A DNA stretch of 53,979 bases from Pseudomonas mosselii (GCF_003205295.1 NZ_QJRP01000031.1:1-53979), one strand, 5' to 3'. Counted from the stretch's first letter, positions 34,540 to 42,898 are shown. Notes: generated by a model not told the origin, from the sequence alone. Program-made: numbers and translations.

Positions 34540-36357
34540 TCAGGCGCCTTGCGCGGCCAGGTACTTCATCGCAACACTCGCCCCCACCTTCACCGGCAGT
34601 GGCTTGCCCTGGTAGGTGGCGTTGCCGAGTATCACGAAGGCCTTGTAGGCCTGGTCACCGGTGTAGGGCGCCATGCTGGCCACCACCTGGTTCTCGTCGT
34701 CACTGGACCAGCGCCAGTTGGCCGCATCGTTGTCGGCCTTGGTGTTGCCGGTCTGCAACAGCGTGGAAATCGTCACCCCGACGGTCTTCGGATCGCCCTG
34801 CACTTCGGCCACGTACTGGCTGAAGGTCTGCCAGCGAGCCGCCACTGGCTTGTCGTCCTGCAACATGTAGTTGACCAGCACGCCCACCCCGGTGCTCTGG
34901 CGCGGTTGCAGGTTCTCGATGTCCTTCTCGTCCTGGTTCTTCCAGGCCTGGAAGATCGCGCCGACACTTTGGAAGGCGACATAGATCACCGCCCCCTCGA
35001 TCAGGGTCGGCAAGGCCTTGGTCATGATCCAGTTGCCGACCCCGTTGACCACCTTCATCAGCGCGCCGGGCTCGACGTTCACATCGGTGTCGATGTCCAC
35101 GTCGACGTCGATGTCGATGTCCGTCTCGGTGTCGGTCACCACATCGATGTCCACGTCGATGTCCACATCCACGTCCACATCGACCACGGCGATGAAATCG
35201 ACGTCGACATCGATGTCGATATCCACGTCGACGTCCACATCGATGTCAATGTCGATATCCACGTCCACATCGACGTCAATATCCACGTCGATATCCACGT
35301 CGACGTTCACCGGATCGGCCGCGTCGCCCACGCCACTCCCGGCGCCAGCGGTGTCACCGGTGCTGTTGAGGCTGTCCTGGATACGGCTGATCAGCTTGCC
35401 GGTGTTCTGCGCCAGCCACTGCATGCCGTTGGCCACGGTGCCCAGCAGGTTGATCGCGGCGTCAAGGGTCATCGCCAGCTGCACGGTGAACAGCGCGCCA
35501 TAGGCCATGTCGTAGGCCACCGCGTACCAGGGTAGTTGCGGATTCTGGTAGGACTGGGCGATGAACTGCTGGCCGTCATAGGTACCGACAAAGGCCCAGG
35601 TGATCACGTCGGGCTTGCCTTCCCAGGTCAGGTCGCGGATGAACCCGGTGGTGTTGAAGCCGTGTTTGTCGTCGGCACCAGGGCTGGTCAACTGGCCGTA
35701 CTGGAACTGCAGCGCAGTGCCGCCGCCCGTGCTGGGGCTGTAGTTGGCCTTGCCGTCGGCAATGGTCAGCGTGCCCACCGAGGTGGTGGGCAGGATGAAG
35801 CCCATGGAGTTGCCGCTGGGTGGCTCGTAGCAGTAATAGGTACCCGGATAGGCGTACAGCTGGTTGTTGGCCCAGTACCCCAGGGCCGAGAACAGCGCGA
35901 AACTCACCCCGGGGTAGCCATTGGCGGCGAAGAAAGAGGCGGCCTTGTCGTTGAGGGCGTTGGCCGGGGTATCGCTGACCAGCTCGGAGAATTCCAGGGC
36001 GGTGGGGGTGAAGGGCTGGCTGATGAACGATTGGTAGAACGCCCAACCGGAGTTGGCCGTGGTGACATCCTGGTTGCCGACCTGCACCTGCTCCGAGTCC
36101 GGCAGCAGGGCATTGGCCACCTGCACCAGCAAGGGAAACTGGTCGCTCTGGCGCACGATCACCAGCCGCGCCAGGCTCTCGGTGAGTGGCAAGGTAGTAC
36201 TCTGGTTGGCGCCCACCGAGCCTTGCAGGGTGTACACGGCAGTGTAGTCCGCCGGATTGGTGGAAGGCGGATCGGTCGCGGGGTTCTTGTTGAGGGTGGT
36301 GTAGATGTCCAGCGCCAGGTTGGTGTTGTTGGTGATCTGGACGGGGTAGGTGGCCAT
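34540..36357 (-). CDS. Candidate borosin substrate with 77-residue (Asp-Val/Ile) tract
   Basis: 605 residues from MATYPVQITNNTN with AGGGAG upstream. N-terminal region (1-280) is beta-rich and related to the last gene of the operon. Then come an amphipathic hydrophobic stretch (280-318), a Gly/Ala linker (333-347), the tract of alternating Asp with Val/Ile (352-428), a hydrophobic helix (about 447-467, TLIEGAVIYVAFQSVGAIF) and a mixed C-terminal domain to 605. No signal peptide and no binding domain like that of split-borosin precursors is evident; the binding domain is on the methyltransferase instead. First gene of the five-gene operon. I recognise no family; the role as methylation substrate is inferred from adjacency and from the unusual repeat. 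Confidence 0.8.
   Translation of the reverse strand: MATYPVQITNNTNLALDIYTTLNKNPATDPPSTNPADYTAVYTLQGSVGANQSTTLPLTESLARLVIVRQSDQFPLLVQVANALLPDSEQVQVGNQDVTTANSGWAFYQSFISQPFTPTALEFSELVSDTPANALNDKAASFFAANGYPGVSFALFSALGYWANNQLYAYPGTYYCYEPPSGNSMGFILPTTSVGTLTIADGKANYSPSTGGGTALQFQYGQLTSPGADDKHGFNTTGFIRDLTWEGKPDVITWAFVGTYDGQQFIAQSYQNPQLPWYAVAYDMAYGALFTVQLAMTLDAAINLLGTVANGMQWLAQNTGKLISRIQDSLNSTGDTAGAGSGVGDAADPVNVDVDIDVDIDVDVDVDIDIDIDVDVDVDIDIDVDVDFIAVVDVDVDVDIDVDIDVVTDTETDIDIDVDVDIDTDVNVEPGALMKVVNGVGNWIMTKALPTLIEGAVIYVAFQSVGAIFQAWKNQDEKDIENLQPRQSTGVGVLVNYMLQDDKPVAARWQTFSQYVAEVQGDPKTVGVTISTLLQTGNTKADNDAANWRWSSDDENQVVASMAPYTGDQAYKAFVILGNATYQGKPLPVKVGASVAMKYLAAQGA
35074..35304 (-). repeat. Coding tract for alternating Asp-Val/Ile (77 residues)
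   Basis: Codes residues 352-428 of the candidate substrate. The DNA is not a perfect tandem repeat: GTC and GTG, GAC and GAT, ATC and ATT are used interchangeably, so the pattern is kept at protein level. Two interruptions are present: FIAV at 388-391 and VVTDTET near 406-412. Confidence 0.95.
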
Positions 36358-36543
36358 CTCGATGCATCTCCCTTGCCTTCGAACAGCGCCGGGGCGCCGG
36401 GTTGAGACTCGACGGGCCAGGGAAGAAGAAAGGAGCGCGAACGCGCAGGCGTGCAGACGGCACACGCAGTGGAATGCGGGCCGTATGCCGTCCATGGTCG
36501 GGGATCCAGACTCGTCCTGAGGCTGTCAGTCAGGGTGTCATGC

Positions 36544-36570
36544 ACTATAGCGAGCGGCCGGGAACGGCAA
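36544..36570 (-). promoter_or_regulatory. Possible sigma70 promoter for the modification operon
   Basis: On the minus strand TTGCCG (36565-36570) and TATAGT (36544-36549) are separated by 15 bases, shorter than ideal. It would give a leader of about 180 nt. The stretch 36358-36655 otherwise shows no gene. Confidence 0.3.
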
Positions 36571-36655
36571 TGGAACAGTTGGCGATATGCCAGCAGCGAT
36601 CAATTGCCAATGCACGCCCCAGGCGCCCCCCCGGCAAAGAGCGGCCCAGACAAAC

Positions 36656-36686
36656 AAAAACCCCCGGCCACATCCATGGCCGGGGG
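36656..36686 (-). terminator. Rho-independent terminator of the small lipoprotein gene
   Basis: Perfect ten-base stem TGGCCGGGGG (36677-36686) with CCCCCGGCCA (36661-36670), loop of six, followed on the minus strand by five T's. Confidence 0.9.
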
Positions 36687-36730
36687 TCTTGGATCAGGCC
36701 AGAAGAGGCCCGATCAGGGTATTTCCGAGA

Positions 36731-36922
36731 TTACTGCTGCTGAGGCAGTTTATCGATCGGGCCGCAGCCGCCGATGATCTTGGAGATGGAAACCGATGGG
36801 TGGAACAGGTAGTCGTACGAGCAGTTCTTAGGCTGGTTGTAGACTTGGCCAGTGCAACCGGACAGCAGGGCAACGCCCGAAACGACAGCAACAGCGACAG
36901 TAGCTTTGATCAGCTTTTTCAT
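36731..36922 (-). CDS. Small YhfL-like (DUF4223) lipoprotein
   Basis: 63 residues. Lipoprotein signal MKKLIKATVAVAVVSGVALLSGC with lipidation Cys23, followed by the family motif NCSYDYLFHPSVSISKIIGGCGP, which closely resembles E. coli YhfL. Mature peptide of about 41 residues anchored in the envelope. Has its own terminator; function unknown. Confidence 0.9.
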   Translation of the reverse strand: MKKLIKATVAVAVVSGVALLSGCTGQVYNQPKNCSYDYLFHPSVSISKIIGGCGPIDKLPQQQ

Positions 36923-37342
36923 AAAAATCCTTTAAGTCCATGATCCACCATCAAACGGATGGCGCGCGGATCATACGGGAAATGGCGGTGAGAATGAAAG
37001 GCGTTAGTACAGGTGCACTAGTTGACGGGGGTCAACTAACAAGTTGTTGGCACGGCAACTAGCGGGTTGAACTACTTGCTAAAACGTTAAAGGCGGGTAG
37101 TTCCTTTCAGCTTCCTACAGATTTTCATCAGACATTCCTGACTCCCTGTAGTCCATTTCCCAAGCACACTTTTCCCCATTCAAGCCATTGCAGCTGCTCG
37201 ATGCGAGGCCTAGTCTCGACCCGTCGTTGCCAACTCAACGACCGGCTTTGACAGGCCGTAGCTCAGAACGCAATGGCGGCTTCAAAGCACTGTCGCAAGA
37301 TGTCTCTCACGCGGTAACAAATGGCCCCGCTATTTGATGCAA
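36923..37342. other. Intergenic region with several GTTG/CAAC hairpins, no gene seen
   Basis: About 420 bases, AT-richer than the surroundings. Inverted repeats: TAGTTGAC/GTCAACTA (37019-37026 with 37031-37038), AGTTG/CAACT (37042-37046 with 37056-37060) and GTCGTTG/CAACGAC (37223-37229 with 37236-37242). These could be operator sites or parts of a small RNA. No credible reading frame. Confidence 0.5.
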
Positions 37343-37372
37343 AAAGCCCCGTGGCGCGAACTACGGGGCTTT
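37341..37372 (-). terminator. Rho-independent terminator (possibly bidirectional)
   Basis: AAAGCCCCGT (37343-37352) pairs with ACGGGGCTTT (37363-37372). On the minus strand five T's follow, 32 bases after the small membrane protein gene. Confidence 0.85.
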
Positions 37373-37404
37373 CAACAAAGATATCGGTAAAGACCTTTAT
37401 CGCA

Positions 37405-37647
37405 TCAACCAACCTGCTCGAATCGCCGCCGCCTCACGAACAGGCCCCCCCCCAACCCCGTGGCAAGCACCGACAGCAACCCCAGGTCCACCCCGAACAA
37501 ACGGGCCTGGCTGACAACGATGCAACCGCCAACACCGACCACCACCAGCGCCACCCCGAGCCACTTGCGCAGCGGGTAAGGCCTGAGGAACCGATCCAGC
37601 AGGCCATAAAGCACCAGTGCGATGACCGCATAGGTAATTTCGGACAC
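37405..37647 (-). CDS. Small two-helix membrane protein
   Basis: 80 residues from GTG with GGAGG six bases upstream. Two hydrophobic helices (about residues 5-19 and 29-46) and a third at about 54-70, then a basic tail RRRRFEQ. Starts 12 bases after the upstream orphan gene and ends at a terminator, so the two are probably cotranscribed. No family recognised. Confidence 0.6.
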   Translation of the reverse strand: MSEITYAVIALVLYGLLDRFLRPYPLRKWLGVALVVVGVGGCIVVSQARLFGVDLGLLSVLATGLGGGLFVRRRRFEQVG

Positions 37648-37658
37648 AGGCGCCTCCC

Positions 37659-38138
37659 TCAGGTCTTGATGATCAGGGTCGAAGTGGAGTGCTGCGGACC
37701 GATGCCGCCATTGACCTGCGCCTCGATGCTGACCAGTACATCGCCGGCATGGTAGGTGGGCAGGACATCATTGGCATAGGCACGCACCCCAGCACCCACC
37801 GGCACGCCAACGTAGGGCGATGCTACAGAACTGGCGGCGGCGGCGAACGCTGAGGCGGCGAGGTTGGCAACCTTGGTGCGCTGGGCATTGAGGGTATCGC
37901 CCTGCTGGCGGGTCAGCGGCTTGGAGATACCGATCTTCATAACGCACGGCAGCCCTTTGGCCAGCATCTTGTCGTACGTCTCGACGACCTTGCTGTTGAC
38001 CTCGTAGTGGGCACTCTTCGCTTCGCCAAAATGCAGCTCGCGCAAGCGTCCGCGCTCGCTGTCGGTCAGGGTGATCTGCGAGACATTGAAGACGATCCCG
38101 TGATTGCCCATGTATTGAAAAGTACCCTCGAACTTCAT
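37659..38138 (-). CDS. Hypothetical protein, unrecognised
   Basis: 159 residues from MKFEGTFQYMGNHG, with AGGA upstream. The N-terminal half looks like a mixed alpha/beta domain; residues about 95-130 are Ala/Gly-rich and hydrophobic (VANLAASAFAAAASSVASPYVG, split here), and the C-terminus is beta-like (DVLVSIEAQVNGGIG). No signal peptide. Followed by the small membrane protein. A toxin-immunity style pair is conceivable, but nothing proves it. Confidence 0.65.
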   Translation of the reverse strand: MKFEGTFQYMGNHGIVFNVSQITLTDSERGRLRELHFGEAKSAHYEVNSKVVETYDKMLAKGLPCVMKIGISKPLTRQQGDTLNAQRTKVANLAASAFAAAASSVASPYVGVPVGAGVRAYANDVLPTYHAGDVLVSIEAQVNGGIGPQHSTSTLIIKT

Positions 38139-38324
38139 TGCACGCGTCCTTACGAAACAAAGGTCGCGATTCTCTACGAGAGCAGCGCCGCTGCAAATCG
38201 TGGCAGGTTGCCAGCAAGCGCCGAAGGCCCATGGTTTTCCTGCTGCCGGTACTCCTTTTCCAGGAACGCGGACCCGATGCTGACGCACGCTATCAGCGAG
38301 TCGCCATAAAAAACACGGGCAATG

Positions 38325-38359
38325 AAAAAAGCCCCGAGACGTTAATCTCGGGGCTTTCT
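38325..38359 (-). terminator. Terminator hairpin next to tRNA-Ser
   Basis: AAAGCCCCGAGA (38328-38339) pairs with TCTCGGGGCTTT (38346-38357), loop CGTTAA, with A/T runs on both sides. It immediately follows the tRNA on the minus strand. Confidence 0.9.
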
Positions 38360-38365
38360 CATGTA

Positions 38366-38455
38366 TGGCGGAGAGATAGGGATTTGAACCCTAGGTACTG
38401 TTGCCAGTACAACGGATTTCGAATCCGTCCCGTTCGACCACTCCGGCATCTCTCC
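38366..38455 (-). tRNA. tRNA-Ser (CGA)
   Basis: 90 nt on the minus strand, GGAGAGATGCCGG at the 5' end and encoded CCA at the 3' end. The acceptor stem pairs GGAGAGA with TCTCTCC; the anticodon loop reads TTCGAAA with anticodon CGA; the long variable arm (TTGTACTGGCAACAGTACC) marks a class II serine tRNA; GGTTCAAATCC is the T-loop. Confidence 0.97.
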
Positions 38456-38546
38456 AATGGCGCGCATCATACCAGCGATTTCGTTTCTGGCAAACCTTTT
38501 TTGAAAAAAATTCGCGTGGTATCAGGCGCTTGCGTGAACGCGCCGC

Positions 38547-39257
38547 TTACAGCGGCACGCCCAGGCGCTTGGCAACTTCTTCGTAGGCTTCGATCACGTC
38601 ACCCAGGCCCTGGCGGAAGCGGTCCTTGTCCATCTTCTTGCGGGTCTCTTTGTCCCACAGGCGGCAGCCGTCCGGGCTGAATTCGTCGCCCAGGACGATC
38701 TGGCCGTGGAACACGCCGAACTCCAGCTTGAAGTCGACCAGCAGCAGGCCTGCGTCGTCGAACAGCTTGCTCAGCACTTCGTTGACCTTCAGCGACAGCT
38801 TCTTCATCTCGACCAGCTGCTCGGCGGTGCCCCAGCCGAAAGCGACAACGTGGGATTCGTTAATGAAGGGGTCGCCCTTCTCGTCGTTCTTCAGGAACAG
38901 CTCGAAGGTGGACGGCTCCAGCTTGATGCCCTCCTCCACGCCCAGGCGCTTGACCAGGCTGCCGGCGGCATAGTTGCGCACCACGCATTCGACCGGGATC
39001 ATGTCGAGCTTCTTCACCAGGCACTCGTTGTCGCCCAGCAGCTTGTCGAACTGGGTCGGCACGCCGGCTTCTTCGAGCTTCTGCATGATGAAGGCATTGA
39101 ACTTGTTGTTCACCATGCCCTTGCGGTCGAGTTGTTCGATGCGCTTGCCGTCGAACGCCGAGGTGTCGTTACGGAACAGCAGGATCAAGCGGTCGGCGTC
39201 GTCGGTCTTGTAAACCGATTTGGCCTTGCCGCGGTAGAGTTCGTCGCGTTTTTCCAT
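38547..39257 (-). CDS. purC: Phosphoribosylaminoimidazole-succinocarboxamide synthase
   Basis: 236 residues from MEKRDELYRGKAKSVYKTDD, the canonical SAICAR synthetase start with the GKAKxVY ATP-binding loop. SEHS-type substrate loop region (CVVRNYAAGSLVKRLG) and LVDFKLEFG plus LGDEFSPDGCRLWD are family hallmarks. Joins CAIR with aspartate in purine synthesis. Last gene of the dapA-bamC-MBL-purC run; a longer frame to 39374 is not used. Confidence 0.97.
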   Translation of the reverse strand: MEKRDELYRGKAKSVYKTDDADRLILLFRNDTSAFDGKRIEQLDRKGMVNNKFNAFIMQKLEEAGVPTQFDKLLGDNECLVKKLDMIPVECVVRNYAAGSLVKRLGVEEGIKLEPSTFELFLKNDEKGDPFINESHVVAFGWGTAEQLVEMKKLSLKVNEVLSKLFDDAGLLLVDFKLEFGVFHGQIVLGDEFSPDGCRLWDKETRKKMDKDRFRQGLGDVIEAYEEVAKRLGVPL

Positions 39258-39286
39258 GATGGGCTCCGCTTGCTTGAGTGGGTGGG

Positions 39287-40045
39287 CTAGGCGATTTGGC
39301 GCCAGTCGAGCCCATGTTCCTGATTCGCCACCTGGAGCCAGTCCGGGTCGCACCCGAGGGCGTCGACGAAGCACTGGCGGGCCAGATGTGGCAGGTTGTT
39401 CTTGCTGCTGAGGTGGGCCAGCACCAGGTGCTGCAGGTTCTGCCAGCCCAACTCGGCCACCAGGCTCGCGGCCTGGTGGTTGTTCAAATGTCCCTGGCTG
39501 CCGCCAACCCGCAGCTTGAGAAAGTGCGGGTAATGCCCGCGGGCAAGCAGGTCGCGACAGTGGTTGGCCTCGATCAGCAGGGCATCGAGCCCCTGATAGC
39601 GCTCCAACAGCCGCGCGTCGTAACTGCCCAGGTCGGTGAGCATGCCGAAGCGCCGACGACCATCGCTGATCACGTACTGCAGCGGCTCGTAGGCGTCATG
39701 CTCGACCCGGACCGCGCTGACCTGCAGATCGCCAATCTGCAGCACATCGCCACAACCGAGAAAACCGGCCACCTCGACCGGCTTGCGCATGCCGCGCAAC
39801 GTGCCCTGGCTGAGGTAGACCGGTACATTGTAGCGGCGCGAGAGCAACCCCACCCCATGCACGTGGTCGGCATGTTCGTGGGTCACCAGCACCGCGCTCA
39901 ATTGCGTGGCCGACACCCCGAGCAGCGCCAGGCGCCGCTCGGTCTCGCGCAGGGAAAACCCGCAATCGACCAGGATGAAGGTATCACCACTGGCGATGAG
40001 CGTGCCGTTTCCCTGGCTACCGCTTCCTAGAACCGCGAAGCGCAC
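39287..40045 (-). CDS. MBL-fold metallo-hydrolase (YycJ/WalJ-like)
   Basis: 252 residues, GTG start directly abutting the bamC stop. Metal-binding motif VLVTHEHADHVHG (about residues 54-66), H in RVEHDAY, D in MLTDLGSY and the C-terminal HLSSKNN give a dinuclear zinc site of the beta-lactamase fold. YycJ-type proteins are linked to nuclease activity and cell-wall homeostasis; the substrate is unknown. Confidence 0.9.
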   Translation of the reverse strand: MRFAVLGSGSQGNGTLIASGDTFILVDCGFSLRETERRLALLGVSATQLSAVLVTHEHADHVHGVGLLSRRYNVPVYLSQGTLRGMRKPVEVAGFLGCGDVLQIGDLQVSAVRVEHDAYEPLQYVISDGRRRFGMLTDLGSYDARLLERYQGLDALLIEANHCRDLLARGHYPHFLKLRVGGSQGHLNNHQAASLVAELGWQNLQHLVLAHLSSKNNLPHLARQCFVDALGCDPDWLQVANQEHGLDWRQIA

Positions 40046-41161
40046 TTAGCCCAGGTGGTCCTGGATCGCGCTCAGCACGCGGCGGGCGACATCGGCCGGG
40101 GCCACGGTGTTGATGTTCTTCTCGACGGTCACCTGGACGTTGTCGCCGACCTTGCTCAGGCGCACCTGGTAGCGCTCGGCACGGGCTTCACGCTCTTCCT
40201 TGCTCGGCTCGCTGCCGAACAGGCGGCTGAAGAAGCCAGGCTCCTTCTGCTTGTCGTCGGGTTTCTCGGACAGGTTGATGTAGTACAGGCCCAGGCTGCG
40301 GTTGATGTCCTCGACACGCCACTCGCCCTGCTCCAGGGCACGGCCGACGCCGGACCAGGCGCGGTCCAGGTCAGAGCCCAGGAACAGCACCGGGTTGCCG
40401 CTGCCGTCCTCGCTCAGGCTGACCTGGCTCGGGGCATCGAAGTCACGCGCCGCCAGCAGCGAGACCGAACCGCCCTTCTCGGCGCTGCGGTTCATGCTGG
40501 CGAGCATTTCGTCGACCAGCAGGGCGTCGGTGCCGGTGTTGCTGGAGGCGGACGGGAAATCAGGCTCGGCAGTGCTGCCGGCCGGACGCTCGACGCTGAC
40601 CACATACACCTCGGAGGTGTTGCGCTGCACGCCGGGCTCCATGCGTACCCGCACGCGGACTTCGCTATCCGGGCTGCTGGAGGTGCTGGCCAGGCGCTGG
40701 CCGAGCGAGGCCGACAGCTCGTCGAAACGCTGCCAGGTGGTGTTGAATTCGCCAGTCTGCGGACGTTCTTCGGCAATGCGGAAACCGTTGTCCTCGAAGA
40801 ACTGGCGAGTCACCGGCCAGACTTCGGCGGGCGAGCGCTGGGCCAGCACCCAACGGCTGTTGCCGCTGCGCTGCAGGCTGAAATCGCTGATGTCGGCGGT
40901 GGCCGACAGCGGCTGTGGACGGGGTACCTCGAACTCGCCGGTGGCGCGATCGTCGGCCACGTTGCGCGGGATCGGCAGCAGCGGATCCAGGCGCTTGACG
41001 TTGCTGGCGTCCGGCGGCAGCTGCATCGGCGCGGTCGGTTGCGCCTGCAGGTAGTCGCTGCCACGGTCGCGGAAATAGCCATCCTCGCCCCACAGCCAGC
41101 CGCACCCGCTGGTGCTGGAGATGATCAGGGCGAGAGCGGAAAGACCAGCCAGTCGCTTCAT
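40046..41161 (-). CDS. bamC: Outer-membrane assembly lipoprotein BamC
   Basis: 371 residues from MKRLAGLSALALII. Lipobox ISSTSGC with lipidated Cys. The N-terminal unstructured segment (about residues 25-90) with DYLQAQPTAPMQLPPDA binds BamD, followed by two helix-grip domains (about 95-215 and 225-345). Part of the BAM complex that inserts beta-barrel proteins. 17 bases downstream of dapA, the usual dapA-nlpB arrangement. Confidence 0.95.
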   Translation of the reverse strand: MKRLAGLSALALIISSTSGCGWLWGEDGYFRDRGSDYLQAQPTAPMQLPPDASNVKRLDPLLPIPRNVADDRATGEFEVPRPQPLSATADISDFSLQRSGNSRWVLAQRSPAEVWPVTRQFFEDNGFRIAEERPQTGEFNTTWQRFDELSASLGQRLASTSSSPDSEVRVRVRMEPGVQRNTSEVYVVSVERPAGSTAEPDFPSASSNTGTDALLVDEMLASMNRSAEKGGSVSLLAARDFDAPSQVSLSEDGSGNPVLFLGSDLDRAWSGVGRALEQGEWRVEDINRSLGLYYINLSEKPDDKQKEPGFFSRLFGSEPSKEEREARAERYQVRLSKVGDNVQVTVEKNINTVAPADVARRVLSAIQDHLG

Positions 41162-41178
41162 GCGGTGTACTTCCTCGA

Positions 41179-42066
41179 TTAAACCAGTACGCCGGACTGG
41201 CGCAAGGCAGTACGGACTTTTTCGTGACAGCCTTCGCTCAGCCAGGTCAGTGGCAGGCGAATGCCCTGCTGCATCAGGCCCATTTCCACCAGCGCCCATT
41301 TCACCGGAATCGGGTTGGCTTCGCAGAACAGGTCTTTGTGCAACGGCATGAGTTTTTCGTTGATCGCGCGGGCCTTCTCGGCATTGCCCTCAAGGGCGGC
41401 CTCGCACAGGTCGGCCATTTCGCGCGGGGCGACGTTGGCGGTGACGGAGATGTTGCCCTTGCCGCCCATCAGGATCAGCTCGACGGCGGTCGGATCGTCA
41501 CCGGACAGGACGATGAAGTCCTTGTCGACGCCGTTCAGGATGGCCTTGGCCCGGACCAGGTCGCCGGTGGCTTCCTTGATGCCGATGATGTTCTTGACCT
41601 TCGACAGGCGGATCACGGTGTCGGCCTGCATGTCGCAGGAGGTGCGGCCGGGCACGTTGTAGAGGATCTGCGGGATGTCGACGGCTTCGGCGATGTGCTT
41701 GAAGTGCTGGTACAGGCCTTCCTGGGTCGGCTTGTTGTAGTACGGGACCACCAGCAGGCAGGCGTCGGCGCCGGCATTCTTGGCGTTCTTGGTCAGGTGC
41801 ACGGCTTCGGCAGTGGAGTTGGCACCGGTACCGGCGATCACCGGGATCCGCTTCTTGCTGTGTTTGACCCGCTCGACCACGTGCTTGATGACCAGGATGT
41901 GTTCTTCGACATCCAGCGTGGCGGACTCGCCGGTGGTGCCGACAGCTACGATCGCGTGGGTGCCGTTTTCCAGGTGGAAGTCTACAAGCTTGTCGAGGCT
42001 GTCCCAGTCCAGACGCCCTTGTGCATCCATGGGAGTGACCAATGCCACCATACTGCCCGCAATCAT
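41179..42066 (-). CDS. dapA: 4-hydroxy-tetrahydrodipicolinate synthase
   Basis: 295 residues from MIAGSMVALVTPMDAQG. TIM barrel with GTTGESATL, Y in LYNVPGRTS and the Schiff-base lysine in IGIKEATGD. It condenses pyruvate with aspartate semialdehyde in lysine and diaminopimelate synthesis. First gene of the bamC-MBL-purC run and divergent from gcvR. Confidence 0.97.
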   Translation of the reverse strand: MIAGSMVALVTPMDAQGRLDWDSLDKLVDFHLENGTHAIVAVGTTGESATLDVEEHILVIKHVVERVKHSKKRIPVIAGTGANSTAEAVHLTKNAKNAGADACLLVVPYYNKPTQEGLYQHFKHIAEAVDIPQILYNVPGRTSCDMQADTVIRLSKVKNIIGIKEATGDLVRAKAILNGVDKDFIVLSGDDPTAVELILMGGKGNISVTANVAPREMADLCEAALEGNAEKARAINEKLMPLHKDLFCEANPIPVKWALVEMGLMQQGIRLPLTWLSEGCHEKVRTALRQSGVLV

Positions 42067-42327
42067 GTAACTGCTCCTGCCGGAAAAAGAGAGCGGTAAT
42101 GGTACTGGCGCCATCGGCCTTGCACAAGCGAAGCAGGCGGGCGGAGCATTCCCCTTCGCGTCGCTTTTCGCTACCCTTGATCCTTTGATCGGTGCAGCAC
42201 GGCCCGCCGGGCCGTCGACAGTGCTCCCGGCCTGCGTCCACAGCCGCCAAAACCGGCCCGGGCCCTGCTGAAAAAGGAGGCTTTGCCCCCGTCCTGCATC
42301 GACCGCTCATCGCTTTAGGAATGCTGC

Positions 42328-42888
42328 ATGTCCACCCCCACCGTTCGCGAACAATTCCTCGTCATCAGCGCCCTGGGCCCCAACCCCATGGAGCTGGCCA
42401 ACGTTCTCAGCCGCGCGGCCTTCGACAACCGCTGTGCGGTGGTCACCTCGCGCCTGTCGCGCCACGGCGAGACCAGCGCCCTGGTGCTGCAGGTCGGCGG
42501 CAGCTGGGATGCCCTGGCCCGCCTCGAAGCCACCCTGCCGGGCCTGGGCAAGAAGCACGGCCTGACCCTGGACGTGGTGCGCAGCGCCGACCAGGAAGTG
42601 CGCCCACAGGCCCTGCCCTACGTGGCCTACGTCAGCGCCGCCTATCGCCCGGACATCATCAACGAGCTGTGCCAGTTCTTCCTCGACCACCGCGTCGAGC
42701 TCGAAGCGATGACCTGCGACACCTACCTCGCGCCGCAGACCGGCAGCAGCATGCTCAACGCCCAGTTCACCGTGATCCTGCCGGCCGGCACCCAGATCAG
42801 CTGGCTGCGCGACCAGTTCCTCGACTTCGCCGACGCGCTGAACCTGGACGCGCTGATCGAACCGTGGCGCCCACAGAACCCCGTGTAA
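42328..42888 (+). CDS. gcvR: Glycine cleavage system transcriptional repressor (GcvR-like, two ACT domains)
   Basis: 186 residues with two tandem ACT domains: REQFLVISALGPNPMELANVLSRAAFDNRC (about 7-36, split by the turn) and ALPYVAYVSAAYRPDIINELCQFF (about 94-117). It has no DNA-binding domain and works through protein contacts in E. coli. Precedes bcp by 10 bases, the conserved gcvR-bcp pair. Divergent from dapA across about 260 bp. Confidence 0.92.
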   Translation: MSTPTVREQFLVISALGPNPMELANVLSRAAFDNRCAVVTSRLSRHGETSALVLQVGGSWDALARLEATLPGLGKKHGLTLDVVRSADQEVRPQALPYVAYVSAAYRPDIINELCQFFLDHRVELEAMTCDTYLAPQTGSSMLNAQFTVILPAGTQISWLRDQFLDFADALNLDALIEPWRPQNPV

Positions 42889-42898
42889 GGAAGCTCCC

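Noticed and set aside
35074..35304. Possible CRISPR array or DNA minisatellite
   Set aside because: No regular repeat-spacer structure; synonymous codon variation and an intact frame show a protein-level repeat.
33250..35535. 761-codon open frame antisense to the methyltransferase and tract genes
   Set aside because: Antisense shadow; its His-Val-Asp repeats are the reverse reading of the Asp-Val/Ile tract.
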